Program-made: the position numbers and the translations under genes | Shown: positions 23,537-38,500 of the stretch, in pieces | Position numbering within the stretch: position 1 is the stretch's first letter | How the letters are laid out: each line of letters begins with the position of its first letter | The notes under the pieces: model-generated | What the model saw: the letters and a program-made list of their open reading frames with translations, nothing else | What the model was told of the DNA's origin: nothing | Databases searched by the model: none | Assembly: GCA_964019055.1 (NCBI GenBank) | Contig: OZ025209.1 | Coordinates: 12,756,981 to 12,820,980, forward strand | Direction of reading: 5' to 3' | Origin: Anthopleura xanthogrammica | Lineage: Eukaryota > Cnidaria > Anthozoa > Actiniaria > Actiniidae | Length of the DNA stretch: 64,000 nt

Positions 23537-26500
23537 CTGAAGAGCAAATTTCTACTCATTAAAAAAAACTAATCAAAAGGAAATCGCTGTCATTGCCGAG
23601 TCACTATCATCTAATCACAAAACTCTCAACTCAATTTATTTGTGGAGGGAGGAAAACCGGAGTACCAGAGAAAAAAAAAAGGTTGTTCGCTTACAGCGCT
23701 TTACATAATTCTGCTACGTACCGACTCCAGACATCTGGCGTTTTGGTTCCCGTAAAATACAAATGCGCGCGTGTGCTGTCTGCTTTCATAATGCACGCGC
23801 CATCAACCAATCAGAAATCGAGATTTATAACAGTTATTTTATAATAAGTATTATGGACTAACCAAGTGTTTGTGTGTTGTCTTGTCCAGGAGAATCGCCG
23901 AGACTTCTTGCAACAGAATTAGCAGCTGTTGCCATAGAAGCAAGCTTCTGTTGGTGTTGTTGGATCTGTTTCTGGAGCTGTTGGATCTGTTGTTGCAGTT
24001 GTTCGTTTTCTCTAAAAATTATCGTCCACAACCACTGTCATTATCATTGTCATTAACATATCTTATAGACATCCTTAAACCTTTAGGCAAGAATACACGG
24101 TGCGACATTGCGCGCAATATTGCAGGCAATGTTGCTGAAGTAGGATCGCTTTCTACTTCAGCAGCATTGTGTGCAAGAAATTGCGTCATGTGACATGGTT
24201 AGCAACATCGATTGCCTGCAATATCGTTCACCGTGTCGTATCTTTACACAAAAATCTTCCATCCAGTACTTACGATTTCTTCTCATCCAACTTCTTCTTA
24301 CTATCTTCAGCCTCACTTTCTCGTTTGGCCTTCAAGTCATTGAGCTCCTTCTCTAGTCTAGCATTACGGCCATCGTATTGAGACTGCAGTAGGTTCATTC
24401 TTTCGTCTTGTTCTTTGTTACGCTGGGTCATGGCGTCCTTTGCTTCCGAGGCAGCCTTGACTCCTTTCTTTAATTCCTCATTTTCTGTCCCCAGACGATC
24501 CTTTAATGCTGGAAACAAAATGAAAAATCAGTTGCCATGTCAAAACATTACATGCTTTCACGCGCTTGACTTTTTTAAGGGATACTGGTAAATTCGTATG
24601 TGACCGCGCGCTGATTGGTTCAAAGGACGAAAAACCAGCATCAATTTTATAGAACCCAGGTCATGTCGCTGCCATGTCAAAACATTAAATGCTTTCATAC
24701 GCTTGACATTTTTAAGGGATACTGGCAAACTCGTACATGACTGTGCGCTGATTGGTTCAAAAGATGTCGATCCAGTCAGTCCGCGTGTGTCCATCATGTT
24801 CAGAATCGGTGTATGAAATCTACTTTTATTTACGGAAGAGTGAGGGAGGTACTGTAGCTCAAGTGGCATTGTTACCTGTCAAGTGTTGTATTTTCTCACG
24901 TGCTTGTATCAATACTCTCTTGCTTTTGTCTTCTTTTTCTTTGGATTGAGCCTACAAAACACCCACAACATTAGCATTCAACACAGCAGTATTACACAGA
25001 TTTTATACCCATGGCTCTCTTTTTCAAAGCACAGTAAATACTTATATAAAAACAGGATGACATAGACTTCTTTCACGTGACGTCAAAGCAGCTCAATTTT
25101 GAGACCAAAACAAAAGAATTTCAATCTCCTGAGAATTAGAACCTATTGTTTTATCCTCCAAATTGGGCTGCATTCCGACGTGCTGCAAGGGGTCTATTAT
25201 TACATAGCTGCGATACATTAATAAAAATGGATACAATTTCAAATTTTGAAATATTCCAAATATATTTTGATTATTAATTAAATTAATCAATTTTAATTGT
25301 CTAATTATTGTGGGACATAGCAACGGTAACTAAGGGCGCTAGAACCCTTACCTTAATCTGTTCATCTTGGGTCTTCTGGGCCTTGACCTGATCTTCAAGA
25401 GTTTTTACTTGGTCGGTTAATTCCTTGATTTTAGTCTCATATGAGCTCACATCCACACCTTCGCTCGTCCCTTCTTTAGCTTCTCCTGCAGGTGCTTGTT
25501 GAGGGGTTTCTTCAGATTTTTTCTTTAGGTCAGCTAGTTCTTTAGACTTCTCGTCACACTGGGATTTATACTGACGGGCTATTCTCTTCACCTGTTCCAA
25601 CAAAAATATTGAAAAAGATGACTTGGAAAACTTGGAAAAAGGAGCGAAAAAAGAGAAGAGAAAAAAGAAAATAAAGGGAAGGAGATAAAAGAGAGGGACA
25701 GGAGTGGAGTGGAGTGGAGTGGAGTGGAGTGGAGTGGAGTGGAGTGGAGTGGAGTGGAGTGGAGTGGAGTGGAGTGGAGTGGAGTGGAGTGGAGTGGAGT
25801 GGAGTGGAGTGGAGTGGAGTGGAGTGGAGTGGAGTGGAGTGGAGTGGAGTGGAGTGGAGTGGAGTGGAGTGGAGTGGAGTGGAGTGGAGTGGAGTGGAGT
25901 GGAGTGGAGTGGAGTGGAGTGGAGTGGAGTGGAGTGGAGTGGAGTGGAGTGGAGTGGAGTGGAGTGGAGTGGAGTGGAGTGGAATATCTTCATTCAAAAG
26001 CAATGGTTTTCTCCTGTGCTTCGAGGATTTTCTTCCAGGTTCTCCGGTTTTCCTCCCTCCGCAAAAATCAACTTCTAAATTCCAAATATCTAAATACTCT
26101 TTAGCTAGAGATGCCACTGCCCTCACCTTATTGAGTGTAGTAATCTTTTCCTTGATTTCTTCATTCTTTTCTGCCAGTGTTTTCTTCATTGTTTCTAACT
26201 CATTTTGAGCACCAGATGATTCCTTACTTTGGGATTTTAAACTCTCGACCTCTTCCAGGACTTTCTTGTGCTCATTCTTCATGACAGAAAACAACACAAG
26301 TTAGCTTATAACTTCCGAGTACCGTTAATTAATTTATTGGATCAGCTCTGAATGGACCTTAGTAATCTTCACTGAGTTGGTGCAACGTTTTTCCATTCAA
26401 GACCACGTGTCATTCTCTTGAGAATAAGATACTTTGTTTGAGTTGTATCCATATTCATGTAAAAAAAGTAAAGTGCCTATATTTGACGTCAGTAGTTCCT

Positions 26501-29500
26501 TCAGTTAAAGTTCAACTGCTATCAATAGAAGCCGACGGTGCGCACTTTACCACCTCTCTCCATCAGTGCTCTGTGTTTTAAAAAGTATTCAAAGCTGAAG
26601 CTACATGGATTAGAGAGAAGTCAAAACAGACGTCGAGATCCTGAGCATCGAACAGTGGACCTCTAGCTTTTCACATGCAACCATTAAACAAAGAAATGGT
26701 ACTCTAGGGAATGACACGTGATCTCAAACATTTCACCAAGCTGAAAAGGTCTATACTCGGATTTACCTTTGATGTGGCGAGTTCCCCAGTAGCAGCAGTG
26801 AGGCTGGCCTTCAGTGTTTCTAACAGAGCTTTAGTTCGTTGGTTTTCAATCTTCTGACTCGCGATTTGCTGCTGGAACATTTTCTTTTCTTCCATCATTC
26901 TCTTGTACTCATCTGGGTTAATATTCTTGTACTGTTCCAACAAATTATTGGTCTTTGATGTCCAGCGCATTATCTACGACAAAAAAAAAACACAAAAAAC
27001 CCAGGAAACATATTATAACTTTGACTTCCAGAAACTGAGATCGAGAGGCCGTTTACATAAACGTCACCTTATACTCTAGTAGAGTGACTCTGGTGCAAGG
27101 GACGTTTTCCCCCTTTCTCAAGAGTTCATCAAAAACAAATTGAGTTAACCCTTGCAGTACTAGGTCACCTGCTGTACCTTCATGTATATGACGGATGGTT
27201 AGTGCTTCTACTAAGCTTAGAATACGACAAACAGGAAGAAACGTCTTTTATGTTTCAGGGTTATAAATATTTGTAAGACTAAACGTATTTGGCAATCATA
27301 ATTCTGTACATACATAAAGTAACGACATGAGACTAAAACCTTGACTTTGGCATGAACAGTAGTCTCTTATGCGATGTTATTAGGGTCGTCACGCCGTCAC
27401 GCAAGGAAAACGTTGCGTGACGACACTAAGACCCTGAGAACGTCCACGTAGGAAGGTACTTATACAAAAGGCGTAAAGATTATTTCAATCGTTAGTAAAC
27501 CTACCTCATTCTTGAGAGCGGATTTCTCCCCGAGTAACGAATCTTTTGCTGAAGTTAACGTACGATTACTTTCTTTGAGGGACTGAAGTTCGCCCTCAAG
27601 CTTCTTGAGCTAACAAAAAAATAACCAAATGAATAAACATAAAAACTGTTCACAAATATACAGTAACGATCAGTGGGATGGGGGTAAGTGAGGGCGAACC
27701 CCAACCCCTCCAAACCCCCCCCCCCCCTAACATTCAGGTTGCCACTTTGACAAAAAAAAAACCCTAAATATTCGAGGAATTATATCATTATCGCTTGATT
27801 CAGAGCCAAATAGACCTTTTCGATTTGGGCGTAAAATCACTTGTTATTCTCTTGAGAATAAGATTCTTTGTTTGAGTTGTATCCATATTCACGTGTCTTA
27901 TCATGTACAACCGTTAAGCAAAAAAACATACTCTAGGGAATGACACATGGTCTAAAATGGGAAAACACTACGCCCAAGGCAAAAAGGTTTATTCTAGGCA
28001 GCATATGTACATACCTTGGCCTCCATGGCCTTTGACCTTTGTTCTAAGCTTTGCTTTTCGTCCATCAGAACTTTGTTTGCTTGTGTTAGTTCGTTTAACT
28101 TCTCTACTTTCTCCATCACCTCTGCGTGTTTGGCCGATAGCTCAGCGTCTAGTTGTGTCTGTGTTTTTTCTTCTTTAAGGTTTTTCTGTGCTTCTGTCAG
28201 CTGTTTCTCCAGGAATGAACACCTCTGTTGATACCGTAGACTTTCTGTCTGTGCCAGCTCTCCTTTCGTCTCAGCGATCTCTTTCTCACGTCTGGCAAAC
28301 CTCACTATTTCCCATAATTCCACTGTACTCTTGCCTTCTTCTTGACCAACATCTTCACTTGATGATGACAGAGGCTGAGTAAATGATACCTTTGTAGTGG
28401 ACGCCAACTGAGTCACGAGCTAACGAAAGAATATTGTTTTCAATATCAGTTTGTTTTATATTTCTGTCTTGTATTGCTTGTATGCAACTTTCGCTGGAAA
28501 AACTTGTTCACATCAACAGTATCAAAACTAGGTGCTTCGCACAACCAGGTCACGTGATTCTAACCCCCTTAGACAAATTTGTGAAACTAAGCATTTTTGC
28601 AAAAAAAAATGTACGTGGATTGGCATCGCATTCCTGGCGAGCCTCGTTATCTGGCTAGACAAATTTTTGCAAAAATTCCATCTTGATGAAACTTTGCGAT
28701 TTTACTATTATCAATGTGACAAATCTGATAGTAGGCTCCTTTTCCCGGTAAATCAAATCTTATATAATGTGACTCTAGCGTGATATTTGTGAATTGCTGT
28801 TATTACGGATGCACCCCAATGAGATGCAAATGAGACAACAAGCAATGTGTCGACCCGATAGCCTCACTTGTATGACTCTTAAAACACAGAATATCTCGTT
28901 TACATCTCAATTGCATGCATCCGTAATAACAGCTATTGTTGTACTTCAATTACCTTATCTAGTTCATTATGCAAGGTGGAGTTCTGGTTCACTAGGTCAG
29001 CGCATCTCGATTCCAGTTTCTTGTTCTCTATTATGTACTGTTTCTTTTCCTGCACCCACGATTGATTAGCACCTTTCAGTTTTTCTTCAGCAGCATTAGC
29101 TCTGTCTAGGACTTCGTTGAAATTGGCCTCCTGTCCCTGAAGCTAATATATATAAGAAAACAAGTTAGTTATATAACATCACAAAAAATAGACTCGAAAT
29201 AGGGAATGACAATCCATTCTCCTCAATACATTCATAGATGCAGTTCATTTTGCTGTTGATGGCCTTTAGAGAAAGGCCGAAATATTCAAAGATATTAAAA
29301 TGGCAAACCTTCTCGTATTTCTATTTCTTAGAAATAGGAAAGAACTCTTATCATGGTTTCCCTCAAGTAAATGTATATATGCTCTATTGAGCGAGACTCC
29401 TCTCATCGCTGTGGTCGTGGGTTCGATCCTCGGACCTGCAGCCTTATGTGAGTAGAGTTACTAGTAAATTTGCTGTGCTCTCCTTTGTTTCCAACAACAA

Positions 29501-32500
29501 ATGTCAGAGTCTTCGGGAGTGAGAGGCAAATGCAGTGCTCCTGGAGCAACCTTGATACCCTCACGCCTTCCCCGCCAAAGTCAATGTAGCACAACATCAA
29601 AGGCCGCCATATTTTTTTGATATTTTTTAGTTGTTCCCTTTCAACCAACCTTTTCCTTGACTGCTGCTAAGGCTTGTACATCGTTAGCATGGAGCATCAG
29701 CTCTCTTTCGTAATTCTCTTGATACTGGAAATACATTAACACAACATAAGCGAACAGTTCAGCTTTGATTGGTTTACCAGTTAAGACATTATGATCAATT
29801 CCATGGCGTAACTGTTTCATGAACTTCACAGTCATCCCATCCCTGTATCTTCCACTGTGATTGGTTTAACGGATGGCGTCAATTTTGTACCAAAACCGTG
29901 TCGTGTCCGAGCATATCTTAGGGTAGTTTTCGTTTGACTATAAAAAAAACTTACGGCGCAGACCGCGCCTTGGCGTGACCGTGTCAGTGCCTTGCCGTGT
30001 ATGAAAATATTCCGCGAGATTCGGTGCCGTGTCCGCGCCGCGCCGTAACCGTGCCGTGTACCATGACTTTTCACACTCATACGGAATCTGCTCCAAATGA
30101 ATCTCGTGAATCAGTGGTGACCTTGTGCGCTGACTGGTTCAAACAATGGTGCCAATTCCATACTTTAACCAAACCGTGCTGTTTCATAATCATACGAAAT
30201 CACATACAGGCTTATCACACATCTTTTCATGAAATCAGTAAACACCGTTATCTAAATAATATTCAAATAATACCTGAGCTGCTATAGACGCCTGTTCCTT
30301 TAGTTCTTCTCTGGCCATCTGCTCACTTGCACAAGCTGATCTTGATTTCATACGAGCTTCTTCCAACTCGTGTCTTATGGTGCTCAGGATTTCTTGTAAC
30401 TCTGTTATTTGTCTCTCAGCATCTTTCTTTGCATGGCTGTTATCTAGAATGAGTGTGTTATTTTTCCTTTCTAAGCTCTGGATTTGTCCCTGCATGTAGC
30501 TGTTTTCCTCTTCTGCTTTCTTGAGACGAACTTCAAGACTAGTTTTGAGTTCTATAGTGGTCTAGAAATATAGGAAAAATGTTAATTGTGACGCTTTCAG
30601 GTATCCGGTGTACGCACGAGGTGACCAATCACAGCTCGCTTCTATGCTAGAAAAAAAGTTGAAGTACATGATTTATAAAAAAATTAACGCGAATATTTGC
30701 CATAATCTCTCCATTTAAGATTCCCATGCGTCTTCTCGAATTCCGCGCAATATATGACTTTTGAAGCTGGGGCAAGGGCCGCTCATATTACAACAACGAT
30801 CCTTTTTCACAGCAGCTTTTCGTACAGCTGGTTAAGTCTATCGATTTCTGAATGAACGGATGGATGTTCGAATGGAATGGGTGGATGGATGGAAGGATGA
30901 ACATAATAAATGAATAAATGAATAAATGAATAAATGAAAGAACGGAATGAAACATGGACTATCTTAATTCATTCACACACAACTATATTTGCATTCGTAT
31001 AAAGAGGAAAAGTCAAGCTTCATCGGGAAAAATAAAATGCGATATGCAAAAACTGCCAGTCATATTTGTAAAGGTTAATACCTGATCAAGATCTTTGAGA
31101 GCCACTTCATGTGCTAATGACATAGACTTGTACTGGTCTTCATGGGTCTTGGACTTCTTCAGCTGGTCTTCAAGCCCTGAAATACACGATTGTAATTCTT
31201 ATTGACCATTTTCTTCAAGTAATTGCAAGGAGTTGCACGGTTCTTTGGCAAGCACACGTAAAGAACCAAACGTTATGATGGCTTACCTTTGATCTTAGTT
31301 TCTGATTCCTTCATGTTCATTTTAGCTTCCTGCAGCAAAATGCTGTACTTCTCTTCCAGCTCCTTCTTTGCTTTATCAGCCTCTTCTGTAAGGTTTTGTT
31401 AAAAACAATAAGAACTGATTCACGAGATTCAAAATGTTGGTCCAAAATAGTTATCAGGTTGGGCACAACAAAGGTCTTCAACAACAACTGAGATTATATA
31501 TACACCATTTACCATTGTTTTCACTGCTACGAGCTGATAGAGACAGCAGTCATGACACTGCTATCAATTGAATAAATTGTTTGGTACCTTTACTGTACAT
31601 ACTTTGATTGACAGCAGTGTATTGGCAGATTTCCCTGTCACAACAGTTGTCTCAATCAGCATGTAGCAATGAAACAGTAGTACTGTAAGAGTATAGGAAT
31701 GTCTATTCTTTACATTTCACATGCGTTATTATCACAAACTAACCCTTTTCTATGTCTCTATCTTTGGTTAACAGGTCGTTTAGTCTTCTTTCGGCAGCTT
31801 CAAGCTGAGCCTTTGCTTCGGCATACTAAAGAGAAATATTAATTAACATAATTAGATTGATGAATAATAACACTAATATGACTTTATTTGTGCCAGTACA
31901 CTGTACATTATTACATCAATGTGACCATGACGGTGCCACATCTGAGTATTTTGATTGGATGGGCAGTGGTCTTGTGTGCTGTGATTGACTTCATAGATGT
32001 ATAGTCAATTCTGTACAGTGACTGTGCTGTGTCCAAACATTTCCATTGGATGTGCAGATAGATTCTGTCAACACCATGTCATGATGTTTCATACTTCATT
32101 ACAAACTGTACTGTATTCACATACTGTAGATGTACCTTAGTTTGTAAGGCTTCCATTTCTTTGGTGTTAGTAACCAGCATATCTCTAGCCTGCCTGTTGC
32201 TTTTGGCCTCTGTATCAATTTGTGTCCTGAGCTCCTGCACTTGGTTCTAAGAAAGAAAGAAAAATGAAGACATGATGATAGAACCTAGAGGAGGATCCCA
32301 GGTACAAGAGGTTTGGGCTGATTTATGCAATGGGTCTATTACACCAATTTTCAATTGACATGACCAACACATCCCAAGCCGTCATGGATTTTTGCTGCCG
32401 TCTATCAAAAATTTACTAGCTCAAACAAGTGTTGAAAATTTGATTGACGGAAGCCAAAAACCCAGACGACGCAAATCATAGCTAGTTGTCTGGGTCACAT

Positions 32501-35500
32501 AGTTACAAAAATGGGTGTAATATAGTTCTCCCCAAGTTTCTCAAAAGCAAGATGTTAATGAAACTTTGTCAACACAAAGTATGAGGTGCATCTACCATAG
32601 ACCAAGAACTACCAATGTTAGTCCTCTTATACCTCTAGTTTCCTAATAATATTTGTGTGATGTGATTCCTCGGCTTCCAGCTTTCTTTTGACCATAGTGC
32701 TTTCTTTCTGTAGGGCTTCAACTTGATTTTCAAGTCTTGTTCGTGTTTCAAATTCTGATCTTTCTAATTGGTTCTAGATATTACCAAAAATAGAATCAAA
32801 ATCAATACACCAACCAAATCAATAAGTAATATAAAAATTAATTGAAATATATGAAATGACATTGTACATACAGTATACAGGGGTGGATCCAGGGGAGGGG
32901 TGCAGGGGTGCGCACCCCTCCCTGCGTTGACTTTTTGCCCCTACTTCGAAGATAACCAATACAAAATAATGATTTTTCCCTTTGATTCTATGGGGTGCAC
33001 CCCTCCCTGAGTTGAATTTGTGCGCAGCACCCCTCCCTGAAGAAAATCCTGGATCCCCCCTTGTACATGTATATCTAAACTAAACTACTGTAAAATGTTA
33101 TAAACAATATGGCTATATCAATAGTGGAAATAACTGTTGGCTGACCTGTAGACTTCGTAGATTTGTCAGCAATGAATTCTGATTCTTCTGCTGTTCCAAC
33201 AGAGACTTGTTTTCTTGTAGCAATCTCACTTCTGATTCCCTGAGCATGGCTTTCTCTGCTTTGAGGTTTTCACAGGTAACCTGTGGCAGACAAATAAAAA
33301 CATACAGTCAATAATGAACAATATAACCATTTAATATGTAACCCATATGAATTAATGATAATTCATATGTAAAAAGTAGTTTCATGAGTATTAGAGTAAA
33401 TGGTTTAAACCCAGGAGTAGTAGTTGAGTGAGTAATGTGATCGTCCGGATGAGTGTAGTCTTGAGAAAGACTGTTGTTGGTAGAGACTGACGTTTCGACA
33501 ATCTGAGCGGAAGTCATCTTCAGAGTACAGTGGGGAATGAAAGAGTATTTATTTAATGAATAAAGTCATCCACAAGGTATAGGTTGTCTGTTGACAAAAT
33601 ATCGGCTGAAAAACAATTGTAAATAGCCATCAAACAGATGGTCACAAAATATCCTTTACAGCATTACAGGAAGCTTCCAACGCCATTGCTACAATTCTTT
33701 TCTACTAGTTTAGTTATTATAATTACATTTAATCAAGGTACCAACAATAATACCTCTGTTTTATTCAACTTGTCTTTGAGCACAGAAAGTTCCTGAAGAG
33801 AAAAAGGTATATTAAACTTATTGTTTAAAAAAAATGTGGAAAAATTGCAAGAGCAGTAACAACAACAACAACAAAAACGGACAAAAAACAAACAAAATAT
33901 TTAAGATAACGGAAAAAAACATGCTAAAAAAAACAAAGCAATTTCAAAACAAATCACCATCCAACTGAAAGTCAGACAGATGTACATACTAAAACTAACA
34001 GAAAGAATGATCAAATTAGTCATTCAGGACAAGTGGCTGTCATACATAATGACCCAAGACCCACCTGTGACTGGGAATCTAGATGTGCCTGTAGTTTTGT
34101 GTTGGACAGGTTTAGTTGATCAAATACAAAATGAAGGACAAGTGGCTGTCATACAAAAGGACCCAAGACTCACCTGTGACTGGGAATCTAGTTGTGCCTG
34201 TAGTTTTGTGTTGGACAAGTTCAGTTGATGGGATTTTTCACTGGCTGCTTTAGCTTCTTTCTTGAACCCTTCAACATTGGACTGAAGCATTTTGTAGCGT
34301 TCTTCTGAAAACTCCACCTGATCAACAGAAAAAAAGAGCATTTTAGTTAATTCACCATGATGAATATGGCAACAACAAACACCAATGATTGTCACCTTTT
34401 AGCAGTGGAGTAGGGACAGAGGCCATGGAGGGGGGTAGGGGGTAAAAATAATTACCTGGGATTTGAGCTTTGATCCTTCACCACGTAGTTGTGCATTCTC
34501 CATTTGTAAACTGTCAAGCCTTTCAGTTAATTTACTAAAATTGAACATATATTTCATTTTATTACTAAATGTTTAATAAAGAGTATTATCATTATTGTTA
34601 TAATAATTATTATTATTAATAATTATTATAGCCTCTTTCAGAAGTTCATAACTTAGAATTTCTACATCTATTCCATAAAGGCCTGTCAACATGTACTGTA
34701 CACCAAGGACTTCTGATGCAGCTTTTTTGGAGATGAAATTCAATATCATTGCTCGTTTATGCATAATATGATATGAAGTTAAATTAAAAAGTCTAAATGT
34801 CACAAATGTGCATCTAAACTTGCCTGTGTAAGCGGGCCTTAAAAGCAGTTTTTAAATGAGTCAGAATTGATATGGAAAACTGGGCATTAGTAATACACTC
34901 AGTGTCTTACTGTAGCTGTAAGACAATGTAAAGCCATTTCAATCTTACAGTACTTATGTCATACTGTGTAGTTGCTGTAAGTCATTGCCATATGCTTCCC
35001 ACTCATACAAAAACCGTTCTAATTATGACTGATATACAGTGTAACCTACTCTTCAGCTAGTTTCCTTTCATCTTTGTAATCTACAAAGTGTTTCTGTAGC
35101 TCTCTTAGAGCGTCTCTTGTTTGTTCTACAGCAACTAGTGACTTGTCTTGAGCACTTGGTGATCTGGTCTGAAGGAATGACTCGTCTGCTGGTAAGGGAA
35201 TCTGGGAAAACAATAGTTACGACTATAAGATACAGCATATGGTTACAGTGCGGACACTCAAACCATGAACACATCAAGTTTTATTTTGACAATTTTTTCA
35301 TAAATATCCAATCAGCACTCTCCATAGAAAAAAGGATCAAACTGAATGGCCTATTTACAGTGAAGTGTTACCTCTTACTATAAAATCATCTTAATAGTAG
35401 CGTCAATACTCACAGGTGATTGTCCAGTATTGGCCAGCAGAACACGGTACATATCTCTCTGTCTTACCATAACTTCAACCTGTAACCAAGTCATTAATTA

Positions 35501-38500
35501 TCTGTCAGTATTGTCCTTAAACAAAATCCTTTTCTAATACACTTCTTTGCAACGTTGCCTGTGAGCACACAAATGGCATAAGAACCATGCTCTAGTCAGT
35601 CTCCAGTCATGATGACCAGCCACGTTATACCCAATTTCTGGCTCAACACTACTAATCAAAATGACTGGCAAGGCAAAGATTTGGCTGGACAAGTTCCAAT
35701 AATTCTATCCAGATATTGTCAGTTGACCAGCTGTTATTTCAAAGCCTGTGTTTACTACAGCACAGTTCTTGACCAATCAGAGTGTACATACTATCCCTGC
35801 ATGTGACATTAGGATCTTTAATCATTTTTTTCATACAAACCATGTTCATCTGTCTTGATCTCTCATCTTTGACATGCTCTAGTTCTTTCAAGGCCACACC
35901 CAACTGATCTTTCAAGTCTGTTATCCTATGGAATGAAAACACACATTCAGATGTAATTAATGTGTTTTGAATGACCAATAATATACACCGTCCTGGATGC
36001 GGAGAGGGGAATCCCCACATATCATGGACTAGGATAAACCCAACTCAACTGAGGTACTGTTACTGTTTCTCTACTCTAACCACTTTCAGTTAATTAACCA
36101 ATCAGATTACAAACTTTTACCCATATTATATATTATTTGGTAAATCCAGGCATAGGAATGTGTCAGTTTAATGTATATGTCCCAAACCTGTGCATAGAAG
36201 TATGAACCCGAATTCTATTGTTTTCAATTTGTAATCTGATTGTACAAAAAACTTAGTGACTGCAGTTAGAGTAGAAGGACAGTAACATAGTCTTACATGT
36301 ACCTCATTGCCAAGATGGCAAGAACAATATAAATGCAATTTCACACATGTCAAACTACCTTAGGCACATTTTAAATGTCGAATTATGTGCCACAACTAAT
36401 GCAAATGAGCAAAAACTATTGCTTGAATTCATTTGCATTATATTGGGCACATGTGAAATTCGACGTCTAAACCAGGCCTTAAAGATTTAAATAATCTTAC
36501 ATGTTATCTGGCCCACGTTGCTCATTCTTCTCTTTGTCCTCACTCAGTTCCCTGACAACAGCCAGCAGTCTCTGGTTCTGCTGCTGCAGCTCTTCAATGT
36601 TTCTAAATGTGACAAGATGACTAGAGATGACTTGCGATGAGCTTGATACCTCTTCAGATGATGTGTTCAGTTGGCTAAACTTTCCTGCTCTTGCTTCTTC
36701 ACACTCTTTCAAAAGAACCTGGACCTAAATGTGTTGTACAAATGAATTTTAGTTTCTTCTTTACTGAAACAAGGGTGGTATAGCAGAGCATAGCAGAGGT
36801 TGTTTCAGGGTTCGATCTGTGAGTTAGCTGTGCCCTGACTTACATGTAGATCTGCCCAGAGATTGTTTCAGGGTCTGACCTTTGAATTAGCTGTGCCCTG
36901 ACTTAGATCAACCAAGAGGTTGCTTTGGGGTATTGACAAAATTTGAAAAAAAAAAGAGTTCAATTCTTCCAATCACATACCTGTTGACTCAGGTCAGCAC
37001 TGAGGGTCTTTAACCTGCTATTCTCTCTCTTTAGATGTTTACATTGTTTTCCTGCCTCGTCTGATTCAATAGCTAACTTTTCATGTTCCTTTTATGTAAA
37101 ATATAAAGAGAAGTAAACATGTAAACATGATATTTACTGTAGCAACAACTACTGTTAGTAGTAAGCTGAATATGAATTTGTTCAAACATGCTTAGCAATC
37201 TGGTATCAAGGGTAAAACACAAGAACAGTACCCAAGATGTCCTATCGACCAACTGTCAGTCATTGTTTGGTCAACTCCATTGACATTGACAGTCAACTGT
37301 CATCTAGCCATTGCAGAGCTGACAGTTTCTAAAGAAAAGAAACTACCTAATTGCAGACAGTTGGTCGATGAACAGCCTTTAATGAAATACTTTAATATGC
37401 AAAACTACCACACTAAACCCTGCAGTATACAGATACACTGTATACTTACAACAAGTGAAGTTTCCAGTTTTGTTGTCAACTTGTCAACACTATGAAGAGC
37501 ATTCTCATAGTCATGTCGTTGTTGCTGTAAAATGGGTGCCTTTTCTTCAAGCTCCTGTTAAGAGAAAAATGCATCAGATGGTCAGAAATACTGTAGGAGT
37601 AACAACAAGAAAATTATAAGATTTTGATACCAACCTTCATTATTTGGTCCAGGTAATTTTTCAGACGAACATTTTCATCTTTTTCTTGCTGTAATGAGTC
37701 GGATACTTCTACATATTGCGAATAGATCTAAAATTGTCCAAGCATAAAAAATATTTACTATACAAAAGCAAATTAAACCAATGCGGTTTTAGAAAAAAAT
37801 GTTTAAATAATTATAATAATACTCACTTCAGTGAGAGTCATTCCTGATTTCAATAAGGAACTTGTTGCTGCAGCAGTAGGCGATAATGCACTTAGGGTCT
37901 CTGATGTCATGGGTGCAATACCTAGATTGACAAACCAATATCATTAAATCAGCGACTATGAATTTGCTGTATTGTTTCCCACTAAGTAATATATGGACAC
38001 AAGGTGGCAAGGGCGGCATACAGTATTAGATGTATAATTTTGCAAGAGTCAAAGTGGTTTCCACTGTCATTCTGAATTTATTCACCAATTATTAAAAAAA
38101 AGAGAATATAATCATTATTACTTAATACACTGCAGTTACTGTAATGTTCTCCTCCCCCCCCCCCCCCCTTCCCCAATGAATCATGATATTATGATAGCTG
38201 TTGTTATTGTTGGCATTCAATACCTCTCTGTCTTGCAGCTTGTAAAAGGTCATTAGCATTCTCAAGTTCATTTTCAAGTTTGGTGATCTTGTTTTCTAGA
38301 AATATAGCACACAAAAAAACAGGTAACAAAAGAATGAATTTATTTATTCATTAATGAACGAACAAATGAGCAGAATTCAAATAATCTATAGAATTTAATA
38401 AAAGATATAAATGAATGAGATGAATGAGTTGAATGAATGAGATGAATGAATGGATGGATGAAATGAATGGATTAAAGACAGGTCAAATGATACCGAATTC

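Noticed and set aside
25301..26297. Long frames of HSTPL or EWSGV repeats
   Set aside because: Frames through the GGAGT array. The flanking real coding parts belong to TPR exons 37 and 38.
29400..29470. tRNA gene
   Set aside because: Only a B-box-like GGTTCGATCC is present; no matching A box, anticodon arm or acceptor stem.
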